DNA of 64,000 bases, from contig OZ059825.1 in assembly GCA_964057195.1 (NCBI GenBank), positions 4,774,001 to 4,838,000 of the forward strand, in the 5' to 3' direction. Below, piece by piece: positions 29,550 through 40,439 of this stretch (position 1 is its first letter; every line of letters begins with the position of its first letter). Origin of the DNA: Orthosia cruda (taxonomy: Eukaryota; Arthropoda; Insecta; Lepidoptera; Noctuidae). Position numbers and translations under genes: made by a program. The notes beneath the pieces are model-generated. The model had not been told where the DNA came from. It was given only the letters and a program-made list of their open reading frames with translations, and did not search any database.

Positions 29550-29992
29550 CTGCCCCTGGCTGATGCTGATGCTGATGATACATTCAGAGTAGAATATTAG
29601 ACCTTGAAGGTATATCTATATATCCCACAATCTAAGATAGAACAGTCACACGACATTATGCGGGTATCATTATCCCTCCACGTACTCCAGTAATGACGTT
29701 TTGTTCCCTCAACCTGTAGTATTATATTATCTGTGCCCCCACAGACTACCGCCGCGGGTGGCACCGAGGGTTGATTAGAGTTTTGAGGGATAGGAAATGA
29801 ATCACACATAGTTATCAACAGTTATTAAGTATTTTTTGTTACAAGTCGAAATATAGAGCCGAGATTTAAATAAATTGTCACACTTTTTTTTTCGTTTTTT
29901 TTTTAAGGAACACCAACTAGTGTTACAAAACAATAGCACCTTACACAGAATATAAAAAATCTTACAAAATGATATGCACACCCAATAAGAGG
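29550..29992. other. No recognisable feature
   Basis: Contains the left flank and candidate target duplication (29985-29992) of the hAT element; otherwise nothing. Confidence 0.45.
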
Positions 29993-30453
29993 TAGGGTTG
30001 CCAAACGTGTTCTAAAATAGAGTATTGTACTCTATATTATGAAAGCTTACTCTATATTATGAAGGTGTACTCTATAATCTATAACACTAATATAGTATGC
30101 TGTAATACGCTTTTTTACACTATGTTTACTATACTAGTGCCCGCCACTTCAGCGTTTACTGAGAGAGTATTTTCGGTCATGAATTTGAAGTGGAAGGCAG
30201 AGAGAAACAGAGCTTCATTGAAATTGATTTAAAATGCGCTCTTGATCTATATACATTTAGAGTTAGAATGTTTGGAGTCATACAATCCATTTAAAAACCA
30301 TGAAAAATTGTTATGTGCTCCAAAAAGTACGACAAAGTACTTAAAAAAAATATATAAAATAAATGATACTCTTTTTTGGTAGTTCGTACTCGTTATTTAT
30401 CTCCTTTGAAATCAGATATACTCTATCTCTTCTAATAAAAGTTGGCAACCCTA
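29993..30453. mobile_element. Internally deleted hAT-type DNA transposon
   Basis: Ends TAGGGTTGCCAA and TTGGCAACCCTA are inverted repeats of hAT type. The 8-bp flanks ATAAGAGG (29985-29992) and ATTACAGG (30454-30461) agree at 6 of 8 positions, consistent with an aged 8-bp hAT target duplication. The 461-bp element keeps only the C-terminal transposase segment. Confidence 0.8.
30131..30382 (+). pseudogene. hAT transposase C-terminal dimerisation region
   Basis: The frame around 30137 reads VPATSAFTERVFSVMNLKWK, then AERNRASLKLI, a stop (TAA 30230-30232), then NALLIYIHLELECLESYNPF and further residues to TAG 30380-30382. P-A-S-S-A-x-x-E-R-x-F-S is the hallmark of the hAT C-terminal dimerisation domain, followed by the usual N-R-L/A-S and a hydrophobic helix. 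The DDE catalytic parts are absent. The in-frame stop and the truncation make it non-functional. It lies inside matching terminal inverted repeats. Confidence 0.8.
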
Positions 30454-30516
30454 ATTACAGGCAACCACAGCTTACACATTGCTGAGTATACACAGCTCTA
30501 GATAACATATCTATAT

Positions 30517-30674
30517 CCTTACATAGTATAAAACAAAAGTCGCTTCCCGCTTTCTGTCCCTATGTATGCTTAGATCTTTAAAACTACGCAACGGATTTTG
30601 ATGCGGTTTTTTTAAAATAGATAGAGTGATTCAAGAATAAGGTTTATATGTATAATACACGGCAGAAGCTAGTT
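30517..30674 (+). mobile_element. Helitron-like element, subfamily with ACGCAACGGATTTTGATGCG
   Basis: TCCTTACATAGTATAAAACA start, AAACTACGCAACGGATTTTG, and ACGGCAGAAGCTAGTTAA end. The same subfamily interrupts another repeat at 40482-40650. Confidence 0.75.
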
Positions 30675-30866
30675 AATAATATTATAAATAGGAAAGATTT
30701 GTATTTTTGTATGTAACGAATAAACTTAAAAAACTACTGGACTGATTTCAAAATTCTTTCACCGTTGTGAAGCTACACTATCCCCGGGTGACATAGGCTA
30801 CTTTTTATCCCTGTATTCGAACGGGGACGGGCACAACGCGGGTGAAACCGCGAGGCGTCCGCTAGT
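30675..30866 (+). mobile_element. Helitron-like element, back to back with the previous one
   Basis: AATATTATAAATAGGAAAGA to CGCGGGTGAAACCGCG, AGGCGTCCGCTAGTT. Close copy of 6931-7122. Confidence 0.85.
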
Positions 30867-31088
30867 TAAGAATATAAAGAAAAACAATGAGAAATAATTG
30901 CAAAGCTTTGTCCGTTAATTTGGGGTGCCAATTAGTTTTACGATTTAAGTCTTGACACTTATCCGGATATAATATTAATAGTAATCTATTATTTCTGCTG
31001 AACTATACAAGTAATTCGAAGTATGTACTATGGACCCATATTTGAAGGAATATTCGAAGACAGTTGCCAAAACTCTATCAAGTTTAAT

Positions 31089-31250
31089 CTTCTTATATAT
31101 AAAGATCTCGTGTCACGGTGTTTGTGGTCGCAGACCGCCGAAACGGCTCGACCGATTTTTATGAATTTGGTAGGTATGAGAATAGGTCGTAAAGTATACC
31201 TTAAACCGCAACAAAAAAGCCGGATGAAGCCGCTGGCAGAAGCTAGTATC
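31089..31250 (+). mobile_element. Helitron-like element
   Basis: TCTTCTTATATATAAAGATC, CCGAAACGGCTCGACCGATT, and GATGAAGCCGCTGGCAGAAG, CTAGTAT. Short copy with the usual end. Confidence 0.75.
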
Positions 31251-31294
31251 TATATAAATTAGTAACTGTTTCGTAATCGTTTTGCTAAAATTAA

Positions 31295-31586
31295 AAAACC
31301 GACCAAGTGTGAGTCGAACTCGCGCACGAAGGGTTCCGTACCACTATCGCAGAAAACGGCAAAGGTGATTAACCTTTGTTGTATGGTAGCCCCACTTAAA
31401 TAATAATTTTATTCTGTTTTTAGTATTTGTTGATATAGCGGCAACAGAAATATATCATTTTTGAAAATTTCAGCAGTCTAGCTATCGCGGTTCATGAGAT
31501 ACAGCCTGGTAACAGACAGTCAGATGGACCGCGGAGTCTTAGTAATAGGGTCCCGTTTTTATCCTTTGGGTACGGAACCCTAAAAA
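31295..31586 (+). mobile_element. GGTTCCGTACC element
   Basis: AAAACCGACCAAGTGTGAGT to TACGGAACCCTAAAAA; full length. Confidence 0.9.
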
Positions 31587-32077
31587 CAACAAATAATACT
31601 ACCCACATTTGAAAAGACATTAAACTTAAAAGGTTTTCAAGAAAACGAGAGAATATACGTAATAAAACTTTTAAAATATTCAATAAGTATTAAAGAAACT
31701 CACTTTCCGCACTCAAGAAAGTGAGATATTCATTCCCGAGGCTGAGAAGAACTCAATACTTAATAAAAGAGTCGTCTTCAATGCCGGTATAAAAGAGATT
31801 GAATATCTTTCTTTTGATAAGTCAGGAAGTTAACAGGAAGGAGTTTCTTAGTAAAACGGATGATTAAGATAATACTGGTTTCATTTTAATGTTATCACTG
31901 GCTTTTGCGTTGTGGAATTTATGAGCTTTAAGCAATGATATTCAAATAAACAGATATGTTATGAGCGTGCGCATTGTGAAGACTCGAATAGGTCACAATT
32001 GTGAACTTTAGTCTTTAGTTTATGTCACGCATGGCGAAGAGCGTTACGCTTTGTTGAAACAAAAACAAAATGAAAAA
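31587..32077. other. Upstream region of the THAP exon
   Basis: No named repeat. It could hold a promoter for the exon at 32078, but I see no convincing TATA/Inr combination. Confidence 0.35.
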
Positions 32078-32154
32078 ATGCCAGCGTGTGTATTTAGAAA
32101 TTGTACCAATTATGATACCAAAGTACATAAAATAGAAGGGATCTCATACCATAT
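32078..32154 (+). CDS. First exon of a THAP-domain protein (isolated)
   Basis: ATG at 32078-32080 begins MPACVFRNCTNYDTKVHKIE and continues GISYH, then the frame meets ATATGTAAGT, where GTAAGT at 32155 is a strong splice donor (phase 2). The MP-x-C-x4-C start followed by about 14 residues and (G)I(S/T)(Y/F)H is the canonical N-terminal half of the THAP C2CH zinc-dependent DNA-binding domain. Family members (P-element-related transposases and cellular THAP proteins) usually continue with FP after this point, often in the next exon. I could not find that exon downstream, so this may be the first exon of a gene running out of the recognisable region, or an orphan exon of a transposon. The ATG 8 bases upstream is in another frame. 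Confidence 0.6.
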
Positions 32155-32647
32155 GTAAGTACGCAATACGCCTCAATTTACTAATTTATTTCATTTTTTC
32201 CTATTATTCTGATATTTGGAGGTTAGAAAAAGATTACAACATTGGTGGTCAGAATAATGTTTGTTTACATTCACACGCAAGTGACAAACACTAGCTGTCT
32301 CTTTTTTTCTTGTTGGTTTTATCAAGCCATCCCTTTCGACTTGTATTGAAATGTCAGATGAATGAAAAGTGTGAGTGCGGAACACTTTTTCAATTGTTTT
32401 GTGAGTGTATAACGAATCTGTTTATTGGAATATCATTGGCTTTAAGAGAACTTTTTACTTTAATAGGGTAGTTGACAATGAAAATCTATTTTGTCCGTCA
32501 GTTAGATAACCTAAAAATATTGGACACGTATTTTTCTTTTGCCGCAAAAACCTAAAATTACGACGATGACAGTTAGTACACTTTATACTGACATAGTGAC
32601 GTCATAAGTCCCCACTGCTGAACTTTGATGCGCTTTATCTTTGTTAT
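32155..32647. other. No recognisable feature
   Basis: Would be intron if the THAP exon is real. No second THAP exon seen. Confidence 0.4.
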
Positions 32648-32649
32648 TT

Positions 32650-32950
32650 TTTTAGAGTTCTGTACCCAAAGGGTAAAAACGGGACCCTATTACTTCTTAA
32701 GACGCCGCGGTCCGTCTGTCTGTCTGTCACCAGGCTGTATCCCATGAACCGTGGTAGTTAGCTTGTTCTTGTCAAATTTTCACAGATGATGTATTTCTGT
32801 TGCCGCTATAACACCAAATACTAAACACAGAATAAAACAAATATTTAAGTGGGGCTCCCAAACAACAAACGTGATTTTTTCGCCGTTTTTTGCGATAATG
32901 GTACGGACCCTTCGTGCGCGAGTCCTATTCGCACTTGGCCGGTTTTTTTT
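32650..32950 (-). mobile_element. GGTTCCGTACC element
   Basis: TTTTTAGAGTTCTGTACCCA to TTCGCACTTGGCCGGTTTTT; full length. Confidence 0.9.
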
Positions 32951-33894
32951 AACGTCCTCCAAGACCTATCTAACGATGTATTCATTATAAACATCCGTCT
33001 AGCGGTTTGAAAGATATGAAGTAATAAATAATAATACATACATTTCAAGTTACGCGCGAAAAGCGCCTTTCCTTGTAGTCTCGTAAAAATTAGCAAGCAG
33101 ATATATAATCACATCAGATCTTCTCAAAGCTCGGCACCGGTAATGCCACACCGTTAGTCGTCACAGTTCGCAATTAAACAGAATCCGTCGTCCGTATTAC
33201 AGCCAGATTGATAATGTTATGATAGGAGACACGCGATTTTTGCATTAATTGCTTAGCCGTAGGCGTGGATAGAGATGGAAATTCCTTGGAGTGATATGAT
33301 GGTTTTGCACGCAAGTCTGTGTCACCTTAGATCAAAGCTGGTGAGAAACAAATCAATACATATGTATAATAAATCTGTAGAACTAACGTTTTTGTACATA
33401 AATATTTCCAAACAGAATAGCCATGGTGTTAAAGGATAACCAACAGAATCCATTTCCAGCATTTTTGGAATTATTGTCTGTTTATCTGATTGTGTGTTTA
33501 GATAACTTTTATACATCAAAGTTGTGTTGTGCGTAACTTGAAGTATTACTTAGTTTTTGTTTCATCACAATTGGTTCATTCTATCAAATGATACATGATT
33601 TTAAAGTGTTCATGAAGTAAAATATACAACACACGGACTCGGACAGTTGAACTTCATATTATAATAGATGGCGTTGTGCATTTGACGTCATTTTCTGAAT
33701 GGCGGTGTCGATAATAAAGAGGTAAAATTACATGTTAGTTAGTTGAAGATAATCAGCTCTGGAAGTACGACCCGAAATACAAAATTCCTTCATTATAGAA
33801 AACTACACTATGTCTGTCTTAATTATGCTTTTTAATTTTTCACGGTTCCTGTGGTATCGCAAGCTGAGGGATAAACTTTTTTGCAAAACATACG
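32951..33894. other. No recognisable feature
   Basis: No repeat or coding region I can name. Confidence 0.45.
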
Positions 33895-34316
33895 TAAGTT
33901 TTTTTATTTATCACTTTTTAGTTGTACCTACCTAATAGGCAAGTTAGTAAGGTAACTATAACGCCAAAATTGATTTCATGAAACTTGAACTTAACCGGTG
34001 AAATGCGTACCCCTTAAGAGCGTACTGGCGTGATGTTATGTTATGAAATGGTATAAACAATAAACAGATATGCAATTGCAGCAATCCCGTGAGATTTGCC
34101 GTTGTTTATTGAAGAGTTCTGTTGTATATCTCCAAAGCTCTTCATCAGATCTCCACCAAAAAAAAATGGGACCAATTTCGGAACATACATTTTCAAACTA
34201 AAAAGAATTTTCAAAATCGGTCCACAATTGACGGAGATATCGGTGAACATACAAAAAAAAATAAACAAACATGAAGTCGAACATAGAACCTCCTCCTTTT
34301 TGGGAAGTCGGTTAAA
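33895..34316 (-). mobile_element. AACCGACTTCC-family element
   Basis: Reverse complement of 27393-27790, ending at CTTTTTGGGAAGTCGGTTAA. Includes GCGTACTGGCGTGATGTTAT and CAATCCCGTGAGATTTGCCG. A 153-residue minus-strand frame runs through it but is not conserved as protein. Confidence 0.85.
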
Positions 34317-35313
34317 AAATAGCAACGTCTTTTCAAGTATGTGTTCATAAAAAAATTCAAAAGAAGCGTTAATGTAGTGGTCGACACAAATTGCGGCGCA
34401 CTCGTACACCTGTGTCTCTGAGTGCAATTCATCCCGCGTTGCACATTTGAAAAGAAATGAAAGATGCGAAGCTCTTCCCAGTAAATGGGGACACTTATTC
34501 ATTACTGGTGTGCACAGAAAAGCGGGGTGGGAAGCTACGAGGCATTCGAATTGGTACGCAGAAAAAAAGCTGCGAGAGATTTTTTATTCAGTGATTAGAA
34601 GGCTTCCAGCTCGATCACGCCGGATGGAATGCGATGGATGAGGGGTCAGATGGACAAGCGACTACAGACATTCCCAAAGTTCCAAACAAAGACGATGTGC
34701 ATAATAAATAATTGCGAGCGAATCCCTTAGCTATTGCAGCGAAAATAATTGAATTATTTTACACAAATAAATATAAATATTATTCTAACTTGTGAAGTAG
34801 CTATTAGGTACAGATCCCTACTTGAGACTAATATTAAAAGCTAAACTATAGGGGTTGCAAATAATGGTTCAGAAATCCAATCAGTCGCAAATCTCGTTCA
34901 TATATTTTTTTATTTATTTTTTGCCTCCTCAGGCCGACTTCATCAAGAAACGCGGATTAACCAGAGAAAGAGATTGATAAATAAAAGGAACCCTTGATTA
35001 GCAGACACGCCTTCAAATTATCATTCATTAAAACTAAATATTTGATATCCTGCGGTAGATGGCGTAATTACACTAGAAACGTATCCGACAGGTTGACGAG
35101 AATTTCTACTTCTAACGGTTACCGTGATTAATCTCGTAGTTAAACGGTCATAGTTCTGGTACTTTAGTGTACTTGTACCTGTCACGGATATGGTGGCAAT
35201 TGAGAGATAAGATACCATGACAAGTGACATTCTATAATTGAAAGCGTGGCGATAGCGATTGTCAAAAAGACAGAAATTTTTGGGATTGACAAGCGATATC
35301 GAAAAATCACGTA
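34317..35313. other. No recognisable feature
   Basis: Nothing I can name. Small frames only. Confidence 0.45.
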
Positions 35314-35788
35314 ATCAATACTAATATTAAAAAGATCTACTGAACCGATTTTGAAAATTCTTTCACCAGTAGGAAGCTAAATTATTCCTGAGTGAAATAG
35401 GCTGTAATTTATTTTCAGAAAAAATAGATATACCTATGAAAATTGCAATAATGTAACCCATAACAGCAAAATTTTGCCTATAAAATTCATTCTTTGGCGT
35501 GCGCTGAGAAAACTATTAATGATACATAAAAATTATGTACTACATGATTAAAGTACTTACTATTACCTACAAAAAAGTCTGTGAGAGAATACATCTAACT
35601 ATCATAGTTCATTCACAATATCAGCTTTTATGTTCTAAATTTTAATTAGATCGCCGGTAGAAACAAAAGTTGGGTACATTCGTATTATAGTATTAATTCT
35701 TATTCAAATAAATAGTTTAACGAATTGGTAGGTAGGTAGGTAGGGTAGGTAGCCAGTTGACGGGCGCGTAGCCGCGGGTTTCAGCTAG
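35314..35788 (+). mobile_element. Helitron-like element with internal GTAG microsatellite
   Basis: TCAATACTAATATTAAAAAG start, CTGAACCGATTTTGAAAATT, GGTAGGTAGGTAGGTAGGGT at about 35730-35750, then GGGCGCGTAGCCGCGGGTTT, CAGCTAGTA. Second Helitron-like element in this window with a GTAG-type array near its 3' end (see 13178-13500). Confidence 0.75.
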
Positions 35789-37568
35789 TACCTTACATTT
35801 TGACATTTCGACTATCTCCTTCGCTGACATTGATTGTCACTTGTCTATGGCCTCTGGTCACTTAAACACGTGAAACTACTCGTTTGTGTGAGATAGGTTG
35901 ATGAACCTTTGATAGATTTAATTACCGCCTTCTTTGGATTAACTCTGTGTCGATGATTTCATACCTTTCAGAAGGCAGGCTTGTTTGTCTTCAAAAAAAA
36001 CATTCGCCTGACCAGCCAATTAATTTTGGGCCGGAGGAAAATATTTTACTCTTCGATACTTCTTTATAGTCATCTCAGTATCATCTTTCACTCTCTATTT
36101 TTAGGGCAGCCATGACAGTTGCGTTTGACATGACGTTTGACGACTTTGACAGGTTTAAGAATATTTGAGTCTTTCTTTGTTTTGGCTTTGAATTGGTTAT
36201 GTTTCGGCGTTTTTAGTGATTGATTTAGTTTTGCAACCCAGTTTACTACTACGGGGGACATTGATTGATTGCTTCTTTGTTGAAATTGAATTCAAGTTGT
36301 TTTTTTTAAAGCAGATATTACCATGATGTCAATCAAATGTCATTGTCAAAATGTAATTTTTCGCATACTTACTGCTGATCTGATCCACCATGTTTTTATT
36401 ATGTTGTGTTGCTCTACTTGAAAAAGTTAATTTGTGTGTACATTGAAATAAAGTGAAATTAAAGAAAATTTACAATAAAAACGTTTACTATATTATATAG
36501 CGATTTTTACTAGTGTTGTACATAGTGCTGGCCCAGGCTCCATACATTTCTGGAACATCTCCTTTCAAACCTTTGTTCGCATATTTAGTTTTTAACAACA
36601 TTACTACTTATATTTATTAATATTTTTGCTTTTAAATATAATCGACTAAATCTTTTTTGCTACAATCTAATTTAAATTAAACATGTTTCTGAAGCATTCT
36701 GTCTAAACCTAAACAAAGGCAACATGTCAAATCAATGTGCCTTCACATCATTTGACAAAGAGAACGCACTCCTAAAGGAAACAATGCAGACGTTATGATT
36801 GGCCCCACATAATAGTATATATTTTCTGTGGTTCTGACAGCCGGAGATATCGAATTGTGAGGAACTGCATTGTGTTTATTTGAATTTGGAAAATACGGAG
36901 ATTTTTGTCGATGGTGCATTATTATCAGGAGTCAGGTAGTCTTTTGTCTCGATGAATAAATGAAATGTTTTGAAATTGGAATCGTATGACGCAGATAATT
37001 TTGGCATCTTTGTTACTCGTTGGTACTTTTTGGCGGTTTTAACATTTTGACGCCATTTGATGAAGAAAAATCCCTCGTTTTCTTTCGGCCAATAAAAATG
37101 GAGATAGCTCAATTAGTTTATTTTAAATACTTTTTTCAAGTATGTTATGTACATACTTCAATGTACCTGCCTGAATTTTACATAGTTATTTTGCTCTCCT
37201 GTAAAGTAGGCTAGACATATAGATCTTTTTTGAATTTTTTTGTATTCTCTTCTACTTGTATAACACTTGTACCACCTAGTTTAGAACTACTCAGAATTCT
37301 TCTAAAAACACATTTCAAAAACCGTATGGAACGAATATAAAATCGTTGATTGAGTCAACAAGGGACAAGGTTTACAACGCAATCATGTGGCAGGCAGTAG
37401 CCGCTTTAGGAGTCATCAAAAAGGGAACGACTCGGGCATACTGACCACGCTCTTTTCAGCATTTAATTGAATTTTTAACATGGGCTTTTTATGTTAGCAT
37501 ACCTATAAATAAAAATGTTAATTGGTGTAAAAAAGGTTACATTAAAGTTTAGTCACACGTACATCTAT
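35789..37568. other. Unrecognised 1.8-kb stretch
   Basis: The longest interval in the window with no repeat I recognise. 36110-36150 carries short TGACGTTTGAC-like repeats. No convincing exon, though small exons of a host gene could escape reading by eye. Confidence 0.4.
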
Positions 37569-37810
37569 ATTGTAAGAATTCCATTGTAATCATTGAGTAA
37601 TGGACCCTGCCTCTCAAATTAGGGCAAACTGAATCTTGAGAGACAAATATATTGTAAGAATTCCATTGTAACCATTGAGTAATGGACCCTGCCTCTCAAA
37701 TTAAGGCAAACTGAATCTTGAGAGACAAATATATTGTAAGAATTCCATTGTAATCATTGAGTAACGAACCCTGCCTATCACAGGGCAACCTGAATCTTGA
37801 GAGACAAATA
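37569..37810. repeat. 82-bp tandem repeat, about 3 copies
   Basis: Units start with TGTAAGAATTCCATTGTAA at 37571, 37653 and 37735 and end CTGAATCTTGAGAGACAAAT. The first two differ by very few bases; the third has a short deletion (CTATCACAGGGCAACC). Confidence 0.95.
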
Positions 37811-38030
37811 GAAACCGAAGCAGACATAAATGGTGTTGATGAATTTTTTCGTCTCCCGTTCACCCAAAGGTATGATTGTTGGCAATTATTAGAGACTAGC
37901 TTTTGGCAGCGAGTTGAAATTTTTCTCACGGGTTCGTAATACCCGGATAAAAATATCCCATGTTCTGACCATAGTCTACCTGTGTTCCAAATCCGTTCAA
38001 TAATATATATATATTTTAATCCACGTTGTC

Positions 38031-38306
38031 TTTTTAGGGTTCCGTACCCAAAGGGTAAAAACGGGACCCTATTACTAAGACTGTCACCAGGCTGTATCTC
38101 AAGAACCGTGATAGCTAGAGAGTTGAAATTTTCACAGATGATGTATTTCTGTTGCCGCTATAACAACAAATACAAAACAAAACAGAATAAAATAAATATT
38201 TAAGGGGGGGCTCCAATACAAAAAACGTGATTTTATGCCGTTTTTTGCTATAATGGTACGGAACCCTTCATGCGCGAGTCCGACTCGCACTTGGCCGGTT
38301 TTTTTT
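38031..38306 (-). mobile_element. GGTTCCGTACC element joined to an R1-type LINE tail
   Basis: TTTTTAGGGTTCCGTACCCA to GACTCGCACTTGGCCGGTTT. Its CCGGCC end abuts the LINE 3' UTR at 38307, the same junction as at 21774/21775. Confidence 0.9.
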
Positions 38307-38509
38307 GTTTACGGGGGAAACCTTCAAAAGGACCCGGACAGGAAAAGACCAGGGAGTGTAGGATTTTTTCCTCACTAAAACCACGGCGGTGATCACCACC
38401 AGCACGTAGAAAGGGCCCCGTAACCTCTTAAAAGACCACCCCGGGACCTGATCTGTGCAACGCCTATTAGGGCACATCTCTGGGGAGACTGAAAGAGCGC
38501 CTCCCCAAG
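38307..38509 (-). mobile_element. 3' UTR fragment of the R1-clade LINE
   Basis: Reverse complement of the segment from about 21590 to 21774: AAAGACCAGGGAGTGTAGGA, CCACGGCGGTGATCACCACC, and TAGGGCACATCTCTGGGGAG. No coding part remains. Confidence 0.85.
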
Positions 38510-38565
38510 GTATGGTCTACCTATGTTCCAAATTGTATCCAAATCCGTTCAAGGTGTAATTAATT

Positions 38566-39133
38566 AACAAATATCTAACATTACAGACTCCCATTGTAGT
38601 CCCATTGTATTGGCAAGTGTAGGATGAGTTTTAGTGGTCAGTACAGTAGAAATTTTCTGCGGAAATGGATATGAAGATTTACCCGTAAATCTCCTTTAGA
38701 TACTTCGCAGGGAACCCCTACTAACGAACACGGATAAGCGTAAAGTATCAATATCAACCCCAACTATTTCGTAACGAAGAACCTCTGAAACTCGAAACTA
38801 CATTATCGCCGAATTCGAGATATTTCACGAAACATCTCTCCCTTTCGACAGTGAAGTGGAACTGTCGAAGTTCCAACTTCGACTTCGGATTCGATTTACT
38901 GACGGTACAAAGTCTGTGAAGATTCAGCGCTGTGCAATCGGCTACTTGTGTATCTTACGATGTGGAGGAGTTCTTGAAAGCTAGTGTTGATTTCAGGTTG
39001 TGAAAGCGAGCGTTCACAGTATAAGCCGGTATTTGATATTCATTTATATTATCTTTATTTTTGGCATTCATATTTTTGATACACTCTATCTAAAATTTGT
39101 ATGCCCAAAATGTACCATTTAAACCATCATTAT
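38566..39133. other. No recognisable feature
   Basis: Nothing I can name. Confidence 0.45.
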
Positions 39134-39215
39134 TATAATCATTTTTTTTTCTTTTCTTTTCTTTTCTTTTATTTTCTTTTATTTTCTTTTCTTTTCTTTG
39201 CTTTTCTTTTCCATT
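39134..39215. repeat. TTTTC microsatellite
   Basis: CTTTTCTTTTCTTTTCTTTT with interspersed ATTTT and GCTTTT variants; 5-bp period. Confidence 0.9.
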
Positions 39216-39268
39216 CTTTTTAAAAATAACGTTGCCCCACACTAGGAATTTCTGCCTGTATAGTGGGT

Positions 39269-39305
39269 GCGAAAGACTTCCACTACTGGACATAGGCCCC
39301 CTCCT
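39269..39305 (-). pseudogene. RTE-type LINE end, very short
   Basis: AAAGACTTCCACTACTGGAC, ATAGGCCCCC matches the extreme C-terminal DNA of the RTE-like fragments. A degenerate continuation is possible to about 39480. Confidence 0.5.
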
Positions 39306-39784
39306 CCTCTCCTTGTTAACTATCAACTAACCATGGTTAGTTGTTTCTGCCAGCTTGAATAATTCCACCGCTGGGCAAAGGACTATCTTCTCCCCTGATG
39401 AGCCGGGCGATCACGGCCTCTTTGCTAGGATTGAGTAACGCATTTTATCACGGTTTTTGCTCCTAAACTGTGTGATAAAAATCACACCTGTCACAGTAGC
39501 CCGTGCTCGCCCACCAGATCATTTGCTATATCCAGTTCGCCTCGCTCGTCGTTTAACCATGATTGGCTAAATACTTAATTTACCAACCCACCTCAATAGT
39601 TTTTAAACGAGCTTGTGTACCTTTCTTCATCGAAGAGAATCCTTTGAAGGACTCTCTACAAAAGAGCTAGCCAGACAAAGCTTGTACATAATTAACTATT
39701 GAACAGTAATGTTATGGTTTCGCTTTGAGAAAGCATTATGGCCGAGAAAAGAAGCAAACGTTCGAACAGTTTATATTTGATCAT
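39306..39784. other. No certain feature
   Basis: 39345-39480 (CTGGGCAAAGGACTATCTTC, GATCACGGCCTCTTTGCTAG) may be a decayed LINE tail; the rest is unrecognised. Confidence 0.35.
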
Positions 39785-40213
39785 TATTACCGACTTCCCA
39801 AAAAGGAGGAGGTTCTATGTTCGACTTCAAGTTTGTTTTTTTTTTTTTTTTTTTGTGTATGTTCACCGATATCTCCGTCAATTGTGGACCGATTTTGAAA
39901 ATTCTTTTTTTGTTTGAAAAAGTTTGTTCCGAAATTGGTCCCATTTTAATTTGGTGAAGATCTGATGAAGAACTTCGGAGATATACAACAGAACTCTTCA
40001 ATAAATAACGGCAATTCTCTCGGGATTGCTGCAATCGCATGTCTGTTTGTTGTTTATAACATTTCATAACATAACATCACGCCAGTTCGCTCTTAAGGCG
40101 TAAGCAGATCTCTCATTTCACCGGTTCTGTTCAAGTTTCATGAAATCTATTCTGGCCAAATAGTGCCCTTACTAACTTGCCTATTAGGTACGTACAACTA
40201 AAAAGTGAAAAAT
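39785..40213 (+). mobile_element. AACCGACTTCC-family element
   Basis: TACCGACTTCCCAAAAAGGA, GGTTCTATGTTCGACTTCAA, a T-tract, TGTTCACCGATATCTCCGTC, CTCTCGGGATTGCTGCAATC, ATCTCTCATTTCACCGGTTC. It leads directly into the hairpin at 40214-40417, which supplies a closing GGAAGTCGGT. Confidence 0.85.
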
Positions 40214-40417
40214 AAAAAAACTTTTTGCAAAAAAATACTACCGACTTCCAAATACAAAACTACAAAGTGAAAAATAACTTATTTTTTTGAAGTCGGTGTC
40301 TATAACGCAAAAAAATGGTACCTACGAAAGACACCGACTTCAAAAAATTAAGTTATTTTTCACTTTGTAGTTTTGTATTTGGAAGTCGGTAGTATTTTTT
40401 TGCAAAAAGTTTTTTTT
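40214..40417. repeat. AACCGACTTCC hairpin, copy 2 (about 87-bp arms)
   Basis: 40214-40300 and 40330-40417 are near-exact reverse complements around a 29-base loop. Motifs: ACTACCGACTTCCAAATACA, TACAAAGTGAAAAATAACTT, TTGAAGTCGGTGTC and their mirrors. Confidence 0.95.
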
Positions 40418-40439
40418 TTATACTATTAATATAATCTAA

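Larger units (their letters stand above)
37897..38565 (-). mobile_element. Helitron-like element interrupted by a LINE-tail/GGTTCCGTACC unit
   Basis: ACTAGCTTTTGGCAGCGAGT, CCGGATAAAAATATCCCATG, AGTCTACCTGTGTTCCAAAT to 38000; then the insertion 38031-38509; then GGTCTACCTATGTTCCAAAT again at 38513 and TCCAAATCCGTTCAAGGTG. The repeated GTCTACC-to-CCGTTCAA block (37970-38000 and 38510-38552) looks like an aged target duplication, with a 12-bp gap in the left copy. Confidence 0.6.

Noticed and set aside
34041..34502. 153-residue minus-strand frame
   Set aside because: Most of it lies in an AACCGACTTCC repeat copy whose other copies break the frame.
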